Source of the DNA: Croceicoccus mobilis
GTDB lineage: Bacteria > Pseudomonadota > Alphaproteobacteria > Sphingomonadales > Sphingomonadaceae
Assembly: GCF_001661965.1 (NCBI RefSeq)
Contig: NZ_LYWZ01000002.1
Location: 1-64,000 of the forward strand
DNA length: 64,000 bases
Reading direction: 5' to 3'
The notes beneath the pieces were generated by a model. The model had not been told where the DNA came from. It saw nothing but the letters and a program-made list of their open reading frames with translations, and searched no databases. A program made the position numbers and the translations under genes. The first letter of the stretch is position 1; every line of letters starts with the position of its first letter. Shown here in pieces: positions 8,031 to 17,200 of this stretch.

Positions 8031-10403
8031 ATGAGGGACCACAACAAGGGCGTCATCCGCCCCATGAGCCTGCGCGCCGCCCGGACGGGCACTGCCGCTG
8101 CGGCCATCGGGCTGTCGGCTGCGCTCTTTGCCACGGGCGCGCAGGCGCAGGATGCTGGCGATGAAGAGGAAGTCGTCCTCGACACGCTGACGATCGAGGA
8201 CGCCACCGCCGACGTAAACCCGAACGCGCAGCCGGGCGTGCCCTACAAGGCCCGCACCTCTGGCGATGTGCGACGGGTCAAGCCGCTGTCGGAAACGCCG
8301 CAGACGATCCAGGTGTTGACGGAACAGCAGCTTGACGAACAGGGCGCGACCGACATGCGCGACGTGCTCGACAATGTACCGGGCGTGACGGTCGGCACGG
8401 GCGAGAACGGCAATGCCTTTGGCGACCGCTACATCATCCGCGGGCACGAGGCGCGCAGCGATGTCTTCGTCGACGGCCTGCGCGATCCCGGCATGACCAC
8501 GCGCGAAACCTTCGCCATCGACCAGATCGAGATTACCAAGGGCCCAAGCTCCAGCTTTGCCGGGCGCGGTTCGACCGGCGGCGCGGTCAATTCGATCACG
8601 AAGAAGGCCAGCACCGATTACCAGTTCACGCGCATCGACGCCGGGATCGGCACCGACGATTACTACCGCGTGACGGCAGATGCCAACTTGCCGCTGACCG
8701 ACACGCTCGCCGTGCGCGCGAACCTGCTTTACGGCTATCAGGAAGTGCCGAACCGGAATTATTCGGACCGCGAACGCTATGGCGCGGCGCTGTCCGCCGC
8801 ATTCAAGCCCAGCGACGTGATCGAGGTGGTGCTCGACTATTACCACCTCACCGCCAATGACACGCCCGATCTTGGCGGCTATGTCCCGCGCCCGACCGGC
8901 ACGGCAGGCGATGTCACCAGCTATGGTCCGTGGGACGACGTACCCAACTACACGCAGAGCAGCGACTTCCTCGATTCCGATGTCGATACGGTCACCGGCC
9001 GCATCTACATCACGCCCTTCGACGGCTTCAAGATCGTCAATTCGACGCGTTATGGCGAGACGAGCAACGGCTATGTCCTCACCGGCCTGCGCGGCGGCGC
9101 GGTCAATACCGAAGACGGCACCTATGACCCGGTTACGCTCAGCACGCACCAGGGCAATCAGGAGGTCGAATATTTCGTCAACCAGTTCAACCTGATCGGC
9201 GAAGTCTCGACCGGATCGCTGCTGCATAACATCATCGTGGGCAGCGAGTATTCGAACCTTCAGGTGGCGAACGGCACCTATGACCTGACCACCAATGGCA
9301 CCGCCAATTGCCAGGTGACCGGGCGCGGCGGCACGCTGCAGGATGCGTTCTGCATCACCGACGAAAACCGCGACGTGCTTTACAGCGACAGCGAGATCCA
9401 CGACCTGCTCCAGCGCAGCGTCGCCGATGGCGTGGTCGACAGCGCATGGCAGGTCGAAACCTTGTCCTTCTATGCGATGGACACCATCGACATCACCCAA
9501 TGGCTCTCGATCCATGGCGGCGTGCGCATGGACGCTTTCAGCTATTCGAACGATGTCATCGGACGCGGCGCCGATGTGCCGACCAATTACAGCTATTCCG
9601 ACACGCTGTGGAACGGCCATGCGGGCGTTGGGCTGAAGCCGCTGGAAGAGGTCTATGTCTATTTCAACTATGGCACGGCAAAGAACATCAATGGCGGCGA
9701 ATCCGACCTTGGCGGTAATTGCGGCTATGGCGGCATTTGCGTCGATGATGGCACCGACATTGGCGACGGCAGCCCGGAAAGCAGCGAAAGCTTTGAACTG
9801 GGCGTTAAGGCCGACCTGTTTGACGATCGCCTGCTGCTGACGGCAGCCGCGTTCCAGATCACCAAGGGCGACGTCTTCGAATCCGCAGGCGATGGCTATA
9901 GCGCCGGCGGCTCGCTCAACACCGGCGAAAACCGTGTGCGCGGCCTCGAGTTTGGCCTCGTCGGAAACATCACGCCCAAACTGCTGGCGCAGGCAGCGCT
10001 GACGCTGATGGATTCGGAGATCACCAAGTCCAACGACGCGGACAAGATCGGTCGCCGCCTGTCGAACTTCGCCAATACGCAGTTCAGCGGCCAGATCCGC
10101 TATCAGATGACCGACGCGATCGCCTTTGGCGGCACGGCCACCTACAAGGGCGCGATGTACACCGGGCAGCCGGACGATGCGGCCAGCTATGATGATACGC
10201 TGGGCGTCTATGCCTATCGCGTGCCCGATTACTGGACCTTCGATGCGTTCATTTCGGCCGATCTCACCCGCAATCTGGGGGCGCGGATCAACATCACCAA
10301 TGTCACGGACGAGGATTACTACCTCGCCGGCTATCGTTCGGGTCACTTCCTGTACAAGGGTGACGAACGCCGCGCGACATTGACGCTGACCGCGAAGTTC
10401 TGA
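8031..10403 (+). CDS. TonB-dependent siderophore receptor, Fiu-like
   Basis: This 790-residue outer-membrane receptor has a signal peptide ending near AQA, a plug domain (residues 60-220: ETPQTIQVLTEQQL, DVLDNVPGVTVG, RGHEARSDVFVDGLRD, EITKGPSSSFAGRGSTGGAVN) and a 22-strand-type barrel ending in the C-terminal phenylalanine TLTAKF. The RGxxxxxDVFVDGLRD pattern is that of the catecholate-siderophore (Fiu/FoxA-type) class. Its position between tonB and piuC supports iron-siderophore import, as in fiu-piuC pairs elsewhere. A terminator-like hairpin follows. Confidence 0.92.
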   Translation: MRDHNKGVIRPMSLRAARTGTAAAAIGLSAALFATGAQAQDAGDEEEVVLDTLTIEDATADVNPNAQPGVPYKARTSGDVRRVKPLSETPQTIQVLTEQQLDEQGATDMRDVLDNVPGVTVGTGENGNAFGDRYIIRGHEARSDVFVDGLRDPGMTTRETFAIDQIEITKGPSSSFAGRGSTGGAVNSITKKASTDYQFTRIDAGIGTDDYYRVTADANLPLTDTLAVRANLLYGYQEVPNRNYSDRERYGAALSAAFKPSDVIEVVLDYYHLTANDTPDLGGYVPRPTGTAGDVTSYGPWDDVPNYTQSSDFLDSDVDTVTGRIYITPFDGFKIVNSTRYGETSNGYVLTGLRGGAVNTEDGTYDPVTLSTHQGNQEVEYFVNQFNLIGEVSTGSLLHNIIVGSEYSNLQVANGTYDLTTNGTANCQVTGRGGTLQDAFCITDENRDVLYSDSEIHDLLQRSVADGVVDSAWQVETLSFYAMDTIDITQWLSIHGGVRMDAFSYSNDVIGRGADVPTNYSYSDTLWNGHAGVGLKPLEEVYVYFNYGTAKNINGGESDLGGNCGYGGICVDDGTDIGDGSPESSESFELGVKADLFDDRLLLTAAAFQITKGDVFESAGDGYSAGGSLNTGENRVRGLEFGLVGNITPKLLAQAALTLMDSEITKSNDADKIGRRLSNFANTQFSGQIRYQMTDAIAFGGTATYKGAMYTGQPDDAASYDDTLGVYAYRVPDYWTFDAFISADLTRNLGARINITNVTDEDYYLAGYRSGHFLYKGDERRATLTLTAKF

Positions 10404-10407
10404 AAAA

Positions 10408-10449
10408 CCGGCCGGGCGGCGGGCCATCCTGCGCCGCCCGGCCCATTTT
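10408..10449 (+). terminator. Hairpin after the receptor gene
   Basis: A perfect 12-bp stem GGCCGGGCGGCG (10410-10421) pairs with 10432-10443 over a 10-nt loop, followed by CATTTTCC. It looks like a partial terminator or an mRNA stabiliser that would lower piuC expression relative to the receptor. Confidence 0.7.
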
Positions 10450-10467
10450 CCTGAAAGCGCATCCGCC

Positions 10468-11151
10468 ATGCTGACCATCATCGAGAACCTGCTCAACGGC
10501 GACGAAGTCAGCCGCTTTCGCGACGCGCTGGCGGATGCGGACTGGCGCGATGGCGCAGGCACGGCGGGCACGCGATCCGTTTCGGTCAAGCAGAACCTGC
10601 AGCTCGATCGCGGCGATGCGCTGGCGCGGGAACTGGGCAATCTGATCCTGAACAAGCTTGGCCAGCATCCCGAATTCGTATCGGCGTCATTGGCGGAAAA
10701 GATCTGGCCGCCGGTTTTCAACCTTTACAAGGACGGCGGGCATTACGGCACCCATTCCGATGCCGCCCTGATGCGCCTGCCCGAAGCGGGGCTGACGATC
10801 CGCAGTGATCTTTCGGCCACGCTCTTCCTTTCGGATCCCGAAAGCTATGACGGCGGCGAGCTGATCGTCGAGGAAGCTTTCGGCGCGCAGGCTGTGAAGC
10901 TGGCGGCGGGCGACATGGTGCTCTATCCCTCCTCCAGCCTTCACCAGGTCGCGCCGGTTACGCGCGGTGAGCGCATCTGCGCGATCACCTGGATGCAGAG
11001 CGCAGTCGCCGATGATTCGGCGCGCGGGCTGCTTTACGATCTCGACCAGTCGATCCGGGCGCTAACGCCGGGGCGGGCCAAGGACGATCCCGAGATCAAT
11101 CGCCTGATCCACGTCTATCACAACCTGCTGCGGCGCTGGGCAAACCCGTGA
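10468..11151 (+). CDS. piuC: PiuC-type Fe(II)/2-oxoglutarate hydroxylase
   Basis: The 227-residue PKHD-type hydroxylase (YbiX/PiuC family) has iron ligands H96, D98 (HYGTHSDAAL) and H159 (SSLHQVAPV), and the 2-oxoglutarate-binding R169 (RGERICA). It is usually encoded beside Fiu/PiuA receptors and is thought to help use or modify catecholate siderophores; the substrate is not established. It overlaps the next gene by 4 bp. Confidence 0.92.
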   Translation: MLTIIENLLNGDEVSRFRDALADADWRDGAGTAGTRSVSVKQNLQLDRGDALARELGNLILNKLGQHPEFVSASLAEKIWPPVFNLYKDGGHYGTHSDAALMRLPEAGLTIRSDLSATLFLSDPESYDGGELIVEEAFGAQAVKLAAGDMVLYPSSSLHQVAPVTRGERICAITWMQSAVADDSARGLLYDLDQSIRALTPGRAKDDPEINRLIHVYHNLLRRWANP

Positions 11152-11726
11152 TCCGCTGGCCGCGCCTTTTGCTGTGGCTACTGCTGGCTATTCCCGCCGC
11201 GCTGATGATCACGGATCTCGCTGGCGGCGCGCTTGCGATGGACCTCTATCACCCAAGCGGTGAAATGGCGGTGCGGCTGATGATCCTCGCCCTGCTGCCC
11301 GGCCCGCTGGTCGATGCATTCGGGCCAAACCGTTTCCTGCGCGGCTGGATCGCGGTGCGGCGCAATCTGGGCGTGGCGGCGTTCCTCTATGGGCTGCTGC
11401 ACCTCTTCTTCTACGTGCTCGACATGCAGATGGTCAGCGCGATGATCGGCGAACTGGCCATTCCCGGCATCTGGACCGGCTGGGTCGCGCTGATCACGAT
11501 GGCGGCGCCCGCCGCGCTCAGTTTCGATGCCGCGTTGCGCCGGTTGGGCCGCCGGTGGAAGCGCTGGCAACGGCTGGTCTATCCCGCGTTTCTGGTCGCG
11601 CTCGTCCACTGGCTACTGCTCGACTGGGCGTGGCTTCCCGCTTTCATTCATCTTGCGCCGGTCATGCTGGCGTGGGCGCTGCGCTTCACCATGCGCCGCC
11701 GCAAAATCCAAAGGAGTGTCGCATGA
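11148..11726 (+). CDS. Ferric-reductase-like membrane protein (MsrQ/YedZ-type fold)
   Basis: The 192-residue protein is largely hydrophobic, with about six membrane helices. Histidines suited to haem ligation lie in LYGLLHLFFYVL and LVALVHWLLLDW, the pattern of the ferric_reduct/MsrQ family of b-type haem membrane proteins. Within a siderophore-uptake operon, an inner-membrane electron carrier for reducing ferric iron is the simplest reading; the msrP partner of true MsrQ is not nearby. It is translationally coupled to both neighbours by ATGA overlaps. Confidence 0.75.
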   Translation: MIRWPRLLLWLLLAIPAALMITDLAGGALAMDLYHPSGEMAVRLMILALLPGPLVDAFGPNRFLRGWIAVRRNLGVAAFLYGLLHLFFYVLDMQMVSAMIGELAIPGIWTGWVALITMAAPAALSFDAALRRLGRRWKRWQRLVYPAFLVALVHWLLLDWAWLPAFIHLAPVMLAWALRFTMRRRKIQRSVA

Positions 11727-12037
11727 AGATCAACCGTCTGGTTATGGCCGCAGCAGCCACCTTTGCCTTTGCCGCCCCGGCCCATGCCGATGGCGACATC
11801 AGCTGCAATGGCGGGCCGCAGGACAAGTGGCAGAAGATTTCCAAGCTGAAAAAGCAGGCGTGGCTGGAGGAATGGCAGATCCTGAAAACGCAGGTCGAGG
11901 GCGACTGCTACGAAGTCTATGCCCGCACCAAGGAAGGGCAGGCGATCGAGGCGTTCTTCCACCCCGTCACGCTGGAAAAGCTGGTCGTGTTTCGCCGCGG
12001 TCAGGAAATCTACCGCGCCAAGGGGTTCAAGGGCTAA
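11723..12037 (+). CDS. Small secreted PepSY-like protein
   Basis: The start at 11723 overlaps the previous stop by 4 bp and follows AAGGAG at about 6 nt. The 104-residue product has a signal peptide cleaved after AHA. A short PepSY-like domain follows (KQAWLEEWQILKTQVEGDCYEVYARTKEG in outline, then HPVTLEKLV), with two cysteines, in CNGG and GDCYEV. Such proteins often sit beside ferric-reductase-like membrane proteins. It ends tail to tail with the NodT gene, overlapping it by 11 bp. Confidence 0.8.
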   Translation: MKINRLVMAAAATFAFAAPAHADGDISCNGGPQDKWQKISKLKKQAWLEEWQILKTQVEGDCYEVYARTKEGQAIEAFFHPVTLEKLVVFRRGQEIYRAKGFKG

Positions 12038-13445
12038 CGCCCTCCCCCTGCCAGCCGCCGCCCAGCGCGAGGAAGATGTCGACCTGCCGGTCCACGGCCT
12101 CGGTCTCGGCGCTGGCAAGGGCGGTTTCCGCCGTCGCAAGGCTCTGCTGCGCGTCGAGTACGGAGAGGAAGTCCGCGCGCCCGAAGCGGAACAGCTTTTC
12201 AGCCTGATCCGCCGCTTCGGCCGCGCTGTCACGAGCCTTGCGATAGGCAGCAACCTGATCCTGCCCGCGGGCGTAGGCGTTCAGGGCGGTCTCTGTCTCA
12301 CGCAATGCGCCCAGCACGGTTGCATCGAGGCTGGCCAGATCGGCATCGGCCTGCGCCCCGGCGGCAGCGATCTGCGCCTTGACGATGGTACGGTCGGGAA
12401 AACTCCAGCTGATCAGGGGCCCAAGCGAAAATCCGAAACTGTTGCCCGATCCGATATCGCTGAATGGGCCGCTCAATCCCGCCGATCCGCCAAGGCTCAC
12501 CTGCGGATAGAGATCGGCCATCGCGACTCCGATCCGCGCCGTATCCGCCGCCAGTTGCCTTTCAGCGGCGCGAATGTCGGGTCGGCGCCGGATCAGCGCC
12601 GCGCCGTCGCCCACCGGCATCGGCTGAGAGAGAACAGGCAGCGTGTCGCAATTCGCGATGTCCTCCGGATATTGCGACGGGACCTTCCCCAACAATGTCG
12701 CGATCAGGAAAAGATTTGCCTGCCGCTCGGCCTCATAGGCGGGTAGCGCGGCCTCGCTCTGCTCAAGCGCGGTGCGAGCGCGGGTCACGTCGAATGCGGT
12801 GCCGCGCCCGGCCCGCTGCAGGCGCCGCGTCACGTCGAGCGTTTCGCCCAGCAGCTTCGTCACGCGGGCGTTGGCTGCCAGTCCGTAATTCGCCGCGCAG
12901 ACCGATGCATAGGCGCGGGTAACGGCTGCCGCCACGGCTACGCGGGTATCGTCGCGCGCGGCCCGCACGACTTCCTCATCGGCGCGCGAAGCCTCAATCG
13001 CGCGCCGGATCTTGCCCGACAGGTCAAGCGGAAGTCCCGCCGAGATGCCAGCGTCATAGCCCAAGATACCGGGCAGGCTGTATCCGGTAGAGGCTTCGCG
13101 ATCGAGTTCGACGCCGCCGCTTACCGTGGTGGTGACGCGCCGACCTGCCTCTGCCTGCCGAAGGACGGCGCTGGCCTGCCGCAGGTTCGCGTCCGCGACT
13201 CGCAGATCGGCATTGGCCGCCAGTGCTTCCTCCACCAGCGCGTCGAGGCGCTGATCGTCATAGAGCTCCCACCATTTGTCGGGCAGCGCGGCCTCCACGA
13301 AATCGCTCTCCTGCGCCGCGACAAACGGTGCGGCTGCGGCTGGCGCCTGCGCGATCGATCCCTCGGGCCCATGGTAGTCGGGACCTGCGACGCAGCCCGC
13401 CAGAAGCGCCGCCGGAAACAGGACGAGTAGCGATGCGCGCATCAC
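12027..13445 (-). CDS. NodT-family outer-membrane efflux lipoprotein
   Basis: The 472-residue TolC-like factor has a lipoprotein signal peptide with lipobox LAGC (C18), and two repeated alpha-barrel OEP halves (ALAANADLRVADANLRQA; RRPDIRAAERQLAADTARIGVAMADLYPQ in outline; AEKLFRFGRADFLSVLDAQQ). It forms the outer-membrane exit duct of the tripartite pump encoded upstream. It is the last gene of the marR operon and overlaps the HlyD gene by 4 bp. Confidence 0.93.
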   Translation of the reverse strand: MMRASLLVLFPAALLAGCVAGPDYHGPEGSIAQAPAAAAPFVAAQESDFVEAALPDKWWELYDDQRLDALVEEALAANADLRVADANLRQASAVLRQAEAGRRVTTTVSGGVELDREASTGYSLPGILGYDAGISAGLPLDLSGKIRRAIEASRADEEVVRAARDDTRVAVAAAVTRAYASVCAANYGLAANARVTKLLGETLDVTRRLQRAGRGTAFDVTRARTALEQSEAALPAYEAERQANLFLIATLLGKVPSQYPEDIANCDTLPVLSQPMPVGDGAALIRRRPDIRAAERQLAADTARIGVAMADLYPQVSLGGSAGLSGPFSDIGSGNSFGFSLGPLISWSFPDRTIVKAQIAAAGAQADADLASLDATVLGALRETETALNAYARGQDQVAAYRKARDSAAEAADQAEKLFRFGRADFLSVLDAQQSLATAETALASAETEAVDRQVDIFLALGGGWQGEGVSP

Positions 13446-14317
13446 TCATCCCCCTCCGGTTCGATCGTCACGGTGGCGGTGCGGCCTGCGATCAGGCGGG
13501 TGCCCTCGGGCACCTCGTCGATCCGGATGCGCACGGGAATGCGCTGCGCCAGCCGCACCCAGCTGAAGCTTGCCTCCACCGTGGGAAGGAGATTGCTGGA
13601 ATCACTTCGCGTGCTGTCATTGATGCCCGCGGCAATGCTCTCCACATGGCCGCGCAGCACATGATCGTCGCCCATTAGCTTGACCGTGGCGGGCGCGCCG
13701 ATGCGGATCTTGTCGAGCTTGGTTTCCTCGAAATAGCCCTCCACCCGCAGACTGTCGGTATCGATTAGCGCCATCGCCTGCGTGCCCGCGCCGACATAGT
13801 CGCCCGGATGCAGGTCAAGGTTCGTCACCACCCCATTGACCGAGGCGCGCACCTGCGTGCGTTCAAGGTCCAGCGCGGCCCCATCGCGCGTCGCCAGCGC
13901 CTGTGACAGCGCGGCCTGCGCGGTCTTGACCGCCGCCACGTTCTGCTCATGCGTTTCGCGCGCGACCAGATCGCCCAGCGCAAGGTCGCGGTTCGCCACC
14001 CGCTTGGCCTGTGCCAGCGTCGCACGGGCGCTGGCAATCTCCGCCTTCGTCTGGTCGAGCGCGAGCTGATAGCGCGGGCGGTCCAGCACGAAGAGCAGGT
14101 CGCCTGCCTTGACCGGCTGGTTATCGGTCACCTCCACCTCGGTGACGAGGCCGCTGATGTCGGGCGTCACGCGCACCACGTCAGCCCGCACCCGGCCATC
14201 ACGGGTCCACGGCGACAGCGCGTAATGGTTCCACATCCACACGGCCACGATGACCGCCAACGCGACGATGACGATGGTGGCAAGGCTGCGACGAAGGGTG
14301 GAGAATACGCCATTCAT
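13442..14317 (-). CDS. HlyD-family membrane-fusion protein of a FUSC pump
   Basis: The 291-residue adaptor has an N-terminal membrane anchor (residues 12-32), a biotinyl-lipoyl-like half (RVTPDISGLVTEVEVTDNQPVKAGDLLFVLD), a coiled-coil hairpin of alanine-rich heptads (about residues 85-150), the second lipoyl half (VRASVNGVVTNLDLHPGDYV), and a beta barrel. It resembles AaeA/EmrA-type adaptors. It links the FUSC inner-membrane protein to NodT. Confidence 0.92.
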   Translation of the reverse strand: MNGVFSTLRRSLATIVIVALAVIVAVWMWNHYALSPWTRDGRVRADVVRVTPDISGLVTEVEVTDNQPVKAGDLLFVLDRPRYQLALDQTKAEIASARATLAQAKRVANRDLALGDLVARETHEQNVAAVKTAQAALSQALATRDGAALDLERTQVRASVNGVVTNLDLHPGDYVGAGTQAMALIDTDSLRVEGYFEETKLDKIRIGAPATVKLMGDDHVLRGHVESIAAGINDSTRSDSSNLLPTVEASFSWVRLAQRIPVRIRIDEVPEGTRLIAGRTATVTIEPEGDE

Positions 14318-14529
14318 GGGTGGAATCCGAACTTGATGGAGAGGAAGAACAGCCCGCCGAAAACCAGCACGAAAATGGCAAGGTCGACGAGCGCCTTGTA
14401 GGCGAGATAGCGATAGCCCCCGACCAGCGAGAGCAAGCGGATGACAAGCGCCGCGATCACCATCGCCAGGATGGCAAGCAGCAGCAGCGTGGGGACAAAG
14501 ACCCCACCAATGGAAACCTCACCGGTCAT
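14314..14529 (-). CDS. DUF1656 small membrane protein (AaeX-like)
   Basis: This 71-residue protein has two membrane helices (VPTLLLLAILAMVIAALVI; ALVDLAIFVLVFGGLFFLS) with the family's GGYRYLAYKALVDLA between them. DUF1656/AaeX proteins are nearly always found between FUSC pump and HlyD adaptor genes, as here; their precise role is unknown. ATGA overlaps join it to both neighbours. Confidence 0.92.
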   Translation of the reverse strand: MTGEVSIGGVFVPTLLLLAILAMVIAALVIRLLSLVGGYRYLAYKALVDLAIFVLVFGGLFFLSIKFGFHP

Positions 14530-16592
14530 GCGGCGCTCCTTTCCGGCAGGGAGATGTAGTCGGGCGCATCGGGAAACAGGTTCCGGCGCAGCGAGATGAG
14601 CGCGAGCACACCGGTCCGGCGCACCTCGGTCGATGGATTATTGGCAAGAGAGGCAATGGCGGTGTCGACATGACGCAGCGTGCCCGGTTCGATCTCGGGC
14701 GGCTTATCGGCGCCCAGCCGCGTGTAATAGCGGCTCACATCCTCAAGCACGGGGCTGATAACGCGGCCTTCTTCACGCCCCAGATCGAACCGCAGCTGGC
14801 GAAGTTCGCCGATGACGATGCCCGTTCGCAGGTCACGCAGCGCGTCATAAAGCGGCTGGCCCGGATCATCGCCGCGCGCGGCGAGGCGCGGTGCGAGGAG
14901 CCCGGTGCGGTCGAGCATCAGGCTGATCCAGCCCGGCACATCTGGCGCGCGGTCAAGCTTGGCGCGCCGCGCAATATCGGTCCATCCGGCGCGCAGGGTG
15001 CGGTTGATCGTGCCGTCAAGGCCTGCCGACTGCAACAGGCGGACCATGGTCAGTGCGAAGAATACCGCGGCCAGTTGGGCGATTGCTCCGTTCAGATAGC
15101 CTGCGAAATCGCTGCTGTACTGCTCTGCCAGCAGGCTCGGGCTGGCAAGTCCCAGCATTGAAGGGAGCGCCACCATGCCCCAGCGCGGCGATGCCATGAA
15201 CGCGCCGCCCAGCAGCAGCGCGGGGGCCATCACCGCGGCCATCATGGCAAAGCCATCGACCTGCGGCAGTATGGCAAAACCGTAGAGCAGCCCCACCGCC
15301 GTCGCGATGAGCGTGCCAAAAAAGAAAAAACGCAGCGGCCTGGTCGGATCATCGGCAGCAGAGAACAGTGACAGGAACACGCCCGCCAGCATCACCGCAG
15401 TCGAACCCTGGTCCCATCCGCTGGCGATCCACAGCACACAGCCCACGGTAATCGTCAGCGCCGCACCAAACCCCGTGCGCAGCGCGCCGGCATAATCGCG
15501 GTGCATCTGGCGCTGCCCGGTACTCTCCAGCAATTGCGCCACGCGCGCGGTGACCGGGCGCGCGGTCGGGGCGAGCATCTGGTCACGCAGGTCGCGGCAA
15601 TCGCGATGCGCCGCGATCAGCGATGCGATCCGCGCCAAAAGGCTCAGCCGCAAGGCCGCGTCCCAGCCCATGCCGGGATACACCTCCGGCTCCAGCTCCG
15701 CCGCACGGCGGATCAGCGCCTCTGCCCGCTCGTGCCTTTCGGCAGCGTCGTGGTTTGCCTCATCCAGCCATTCCCGGCAATCGGCCAGCAGGACGCCTAT
15801 GTCTTCGGACAGCGCAGCGCCCGTTTCCGCCATAAGGGTGCGAATGCGATCGTCGACCGCAGCCGCCAGCGGCAGGATCATGGAAAGCTGGTTTTGCAGC
15901 GCGCGCACCGTGCGCTGGCGCGGCGCGGCCTTGGCCGTGTCGAACGGCAGGTGCACTGCCATCTGGTGCATCTCCGTAATGTCGAGCGCGAGGCGGCGGC
16001 GTTCCTTGTCGAGATCGGGGACGCGCTCTTGCGCCATGCTGTCGCGGGACCAGCGTTCGGCATCGGTCAGCGTGCCCTCGACCCGGCGCATGAGCATGTC
16101 GGTCACAGACCCCGGCCACAGCACGCCATGGACCAGGCTTCCGGCCAGGATGCCAATGGTGATTTCCTGCACGCGCAGCACCGCGATATCGAAAATCGCG
16201 CCGGGCGTTTCGACGCTGGGCAAGCCGATCAGGCACGCGCTATAGCCCGCCAGCACGAACATGTAGGATCGCGGGGTGCGGTCGAGCAGCGAGATGAAGA
16301 TGCACAAGGCGACCCACAGCGAAATCGCCGGGACCAGCAACTCGGGGGCAGGTGAAAGCGTGGGCACCATGATAACCGTCGCCGCTGCACCGATGGCCGT
16401 GCCGATCACGCGGAACACACCCTTTGACAGCACGGCACCTGCGGTCGGCTGCGCGACGATGAAAGAGGTCAGCACCGCCCAATAGGGCCGCGGCAGGCCG
16501 ATACGCAGCGCGACATAAAGCGCCAGCATCGCCGCCAGAAAGACCTTCAGAGCGAAGATCGCGGCGGGAAGTCCGTATGTCTCGCCCTTCAT
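14526..16592 (-). CDS. FUSC-family efflux pump (fusaric acid/AaeB-like)
   Basis: I start it at the ATG 16592, which overlaps the marR stop by 4 bp like all other junctions of this operon; an upstream start at 16604 would lie inside marR. The 688-residue protein has the FUSC layout of two blocks of about five to six helices (residues 10-170 and 370-520), each followed by a cytosolic domain. Signature segments include YWAVLTSFIVAQPTAGAVLSKG and GFGAALTITVGC. It likely exports aromatic acids or similar organic anions; the substrate is not known. Confidence 0.92.
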   Translation of the reverse strand: MKGETYGLPAAIFALKVFLAAMLALYVALRIGLPRPYWAVLTSFIVAQPTAGAVLSKGVFRVIGTAIGAAATVIMVPTLSPAPELLVPAISLWVALCIFISLLDRTPRSYMFVLAGYSACLIGLPSVETPGAIFDIAVLRVQEITIGILAGSLVHGVLWPGSVTDMLMRRVEGTLTDAERWSRDSMAQERVPDLDKERRRLALDITEMHQMAVHLPFDTAKAAPRQRTVRALQNQLSMILPLAAAVDDRIRTLMAETGAALSEDIGVLLADCREWLDEANHDAAERHERAEALIRRAAELEPEVYPGMGWDAALRLSLLARIASLIAAHRDCRDLRDQMLAPTARPVTARVAQLLESTGQRQMHRDYAGALRTGFGAALTITVGCVLWIASGWDQGSTAVMLAGVFLSLFSAADDPTRPLRFFFFGTLIATAVGLLYGFAILPQVDGFAMMAAVMAPALLLGGAFMASPRWGMVALPSMLGLASPSLLAEQYSSDFAGYLNGAIAQLAAVFFALTMVRLLQSAGLDGTINRTLRAGWTDIARRAKLDRAPDVPGWISLMLDRTGLLAPRLAARGDDPGQPLYDALRDLRTGIVIGELRQLRFDLGREEGRVISPVLEDVSRYYTRLGADKPPEIEPGTLRHVDTAIASLANNPSTEVRRTGVLALISLRRNLFPDAPDYISLPERSAA

Positions 16593-17035
16593 GCGTCCTT
16601 CCACTCCGCTCGGGCGGTCAAGATTTCGTCGAGAACGTGCAATGCCGCGGCAAGATCGGCATCGGACACATTGGCGAGCAGGTCATGGCGCAACATGCGC
16701 AGGCTGTTTTCCACCTGCTTGACGATATCCGTGCCCTGCGGCGTCAGCGCGATGATCTTGGCTCGGGCGTCTTCCGGGTCGGGAGACCGGGTTATCAATC
16801 CCGATTTTTCCAGCCCTGCCAACATGCGCACGATCGTGGGTTCGCGAACGCCCACCGTGCGGGCCAACTCGACCTGGTTGGGATTGTCACCCAGCCGGTC
16901 GATATAGACGAGACACCATCCGCTCGCGCTCGAAAGGCCCAGACGCTTGAGCGCCTGGTCGCCCATCTGCCGCCATTTGCGCGAGGCCGTGGCCACACGC
17001 ATCGCGAATTGCTTTTCCTGTTCGATCCGGCTCAT
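16589..17035 (-). CDS. MarR-family transcriptional regulator of the efflux operon
   Basis: The 148-residue winged-helix protein carries the MarR pattern GWCLVYIDRLGDNPNQVELARTVGV in outline, the recognition region EPTIVRMLAGLEKSGLI and the wing RSPDPEDARAKIIALTPQG. It is first in the operon, which implies autoregulation through the palindrome at 17043-17058 just upstream. Release would follow binding of an aromatic ligand, by analogy with other MarR-controlled FUSC pumps. Confidence 0.93.
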   Translation of the reverse strand: MSRIEQEKQFAMRVATASRKWRQMGDQALKRLGLSSASGWCLVYIDRLGDNPNQVELARTVGVREPTIVRMLAGLEKSGLITRSPDPEDARAKIIALTPQGTDIVKQVENSLRMLRHDLLANVSDADLAAALHVLDEILTARAEWKDA

Positions 17036-17042
17036 CGGATAT

Positions 17043-17058
17043 ACTTAGATTGCTAAGT
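17043..17058. promoter_or_regulatory. Candidate MarR operator
   Basis: ACTTAG-ATTG-CTAAGT is a perfect inverted repeat 8 bp before the marR start codon. Size and symmetry suit a MarR dimer, and the TTAG...CTAA core is frequent in such operators. A repressor bound here would block the operon promoter or start. Confidence 0.65.
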
Positions 17059-17200
17059 AAATGGTTCAAGGGGTCCGTTCATCGATTCTTTGCAATGGAA
17101 AGATTGGGAAGCGGGCCTCGCCCGAATAGCCGTCAGGCGCCACCCACGAAATGACCGATCCGCAATGACAGACCCGCAATGGCCAACACGCGAGGGCTGC

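Noticed and set aside
7971-10721. A 916-codon open frame antisense to the TonB-dependent receptor
   Set aside because: It lies opposite a receptor with a complete plug and barrel; long antisense frames are expected at this GC content.
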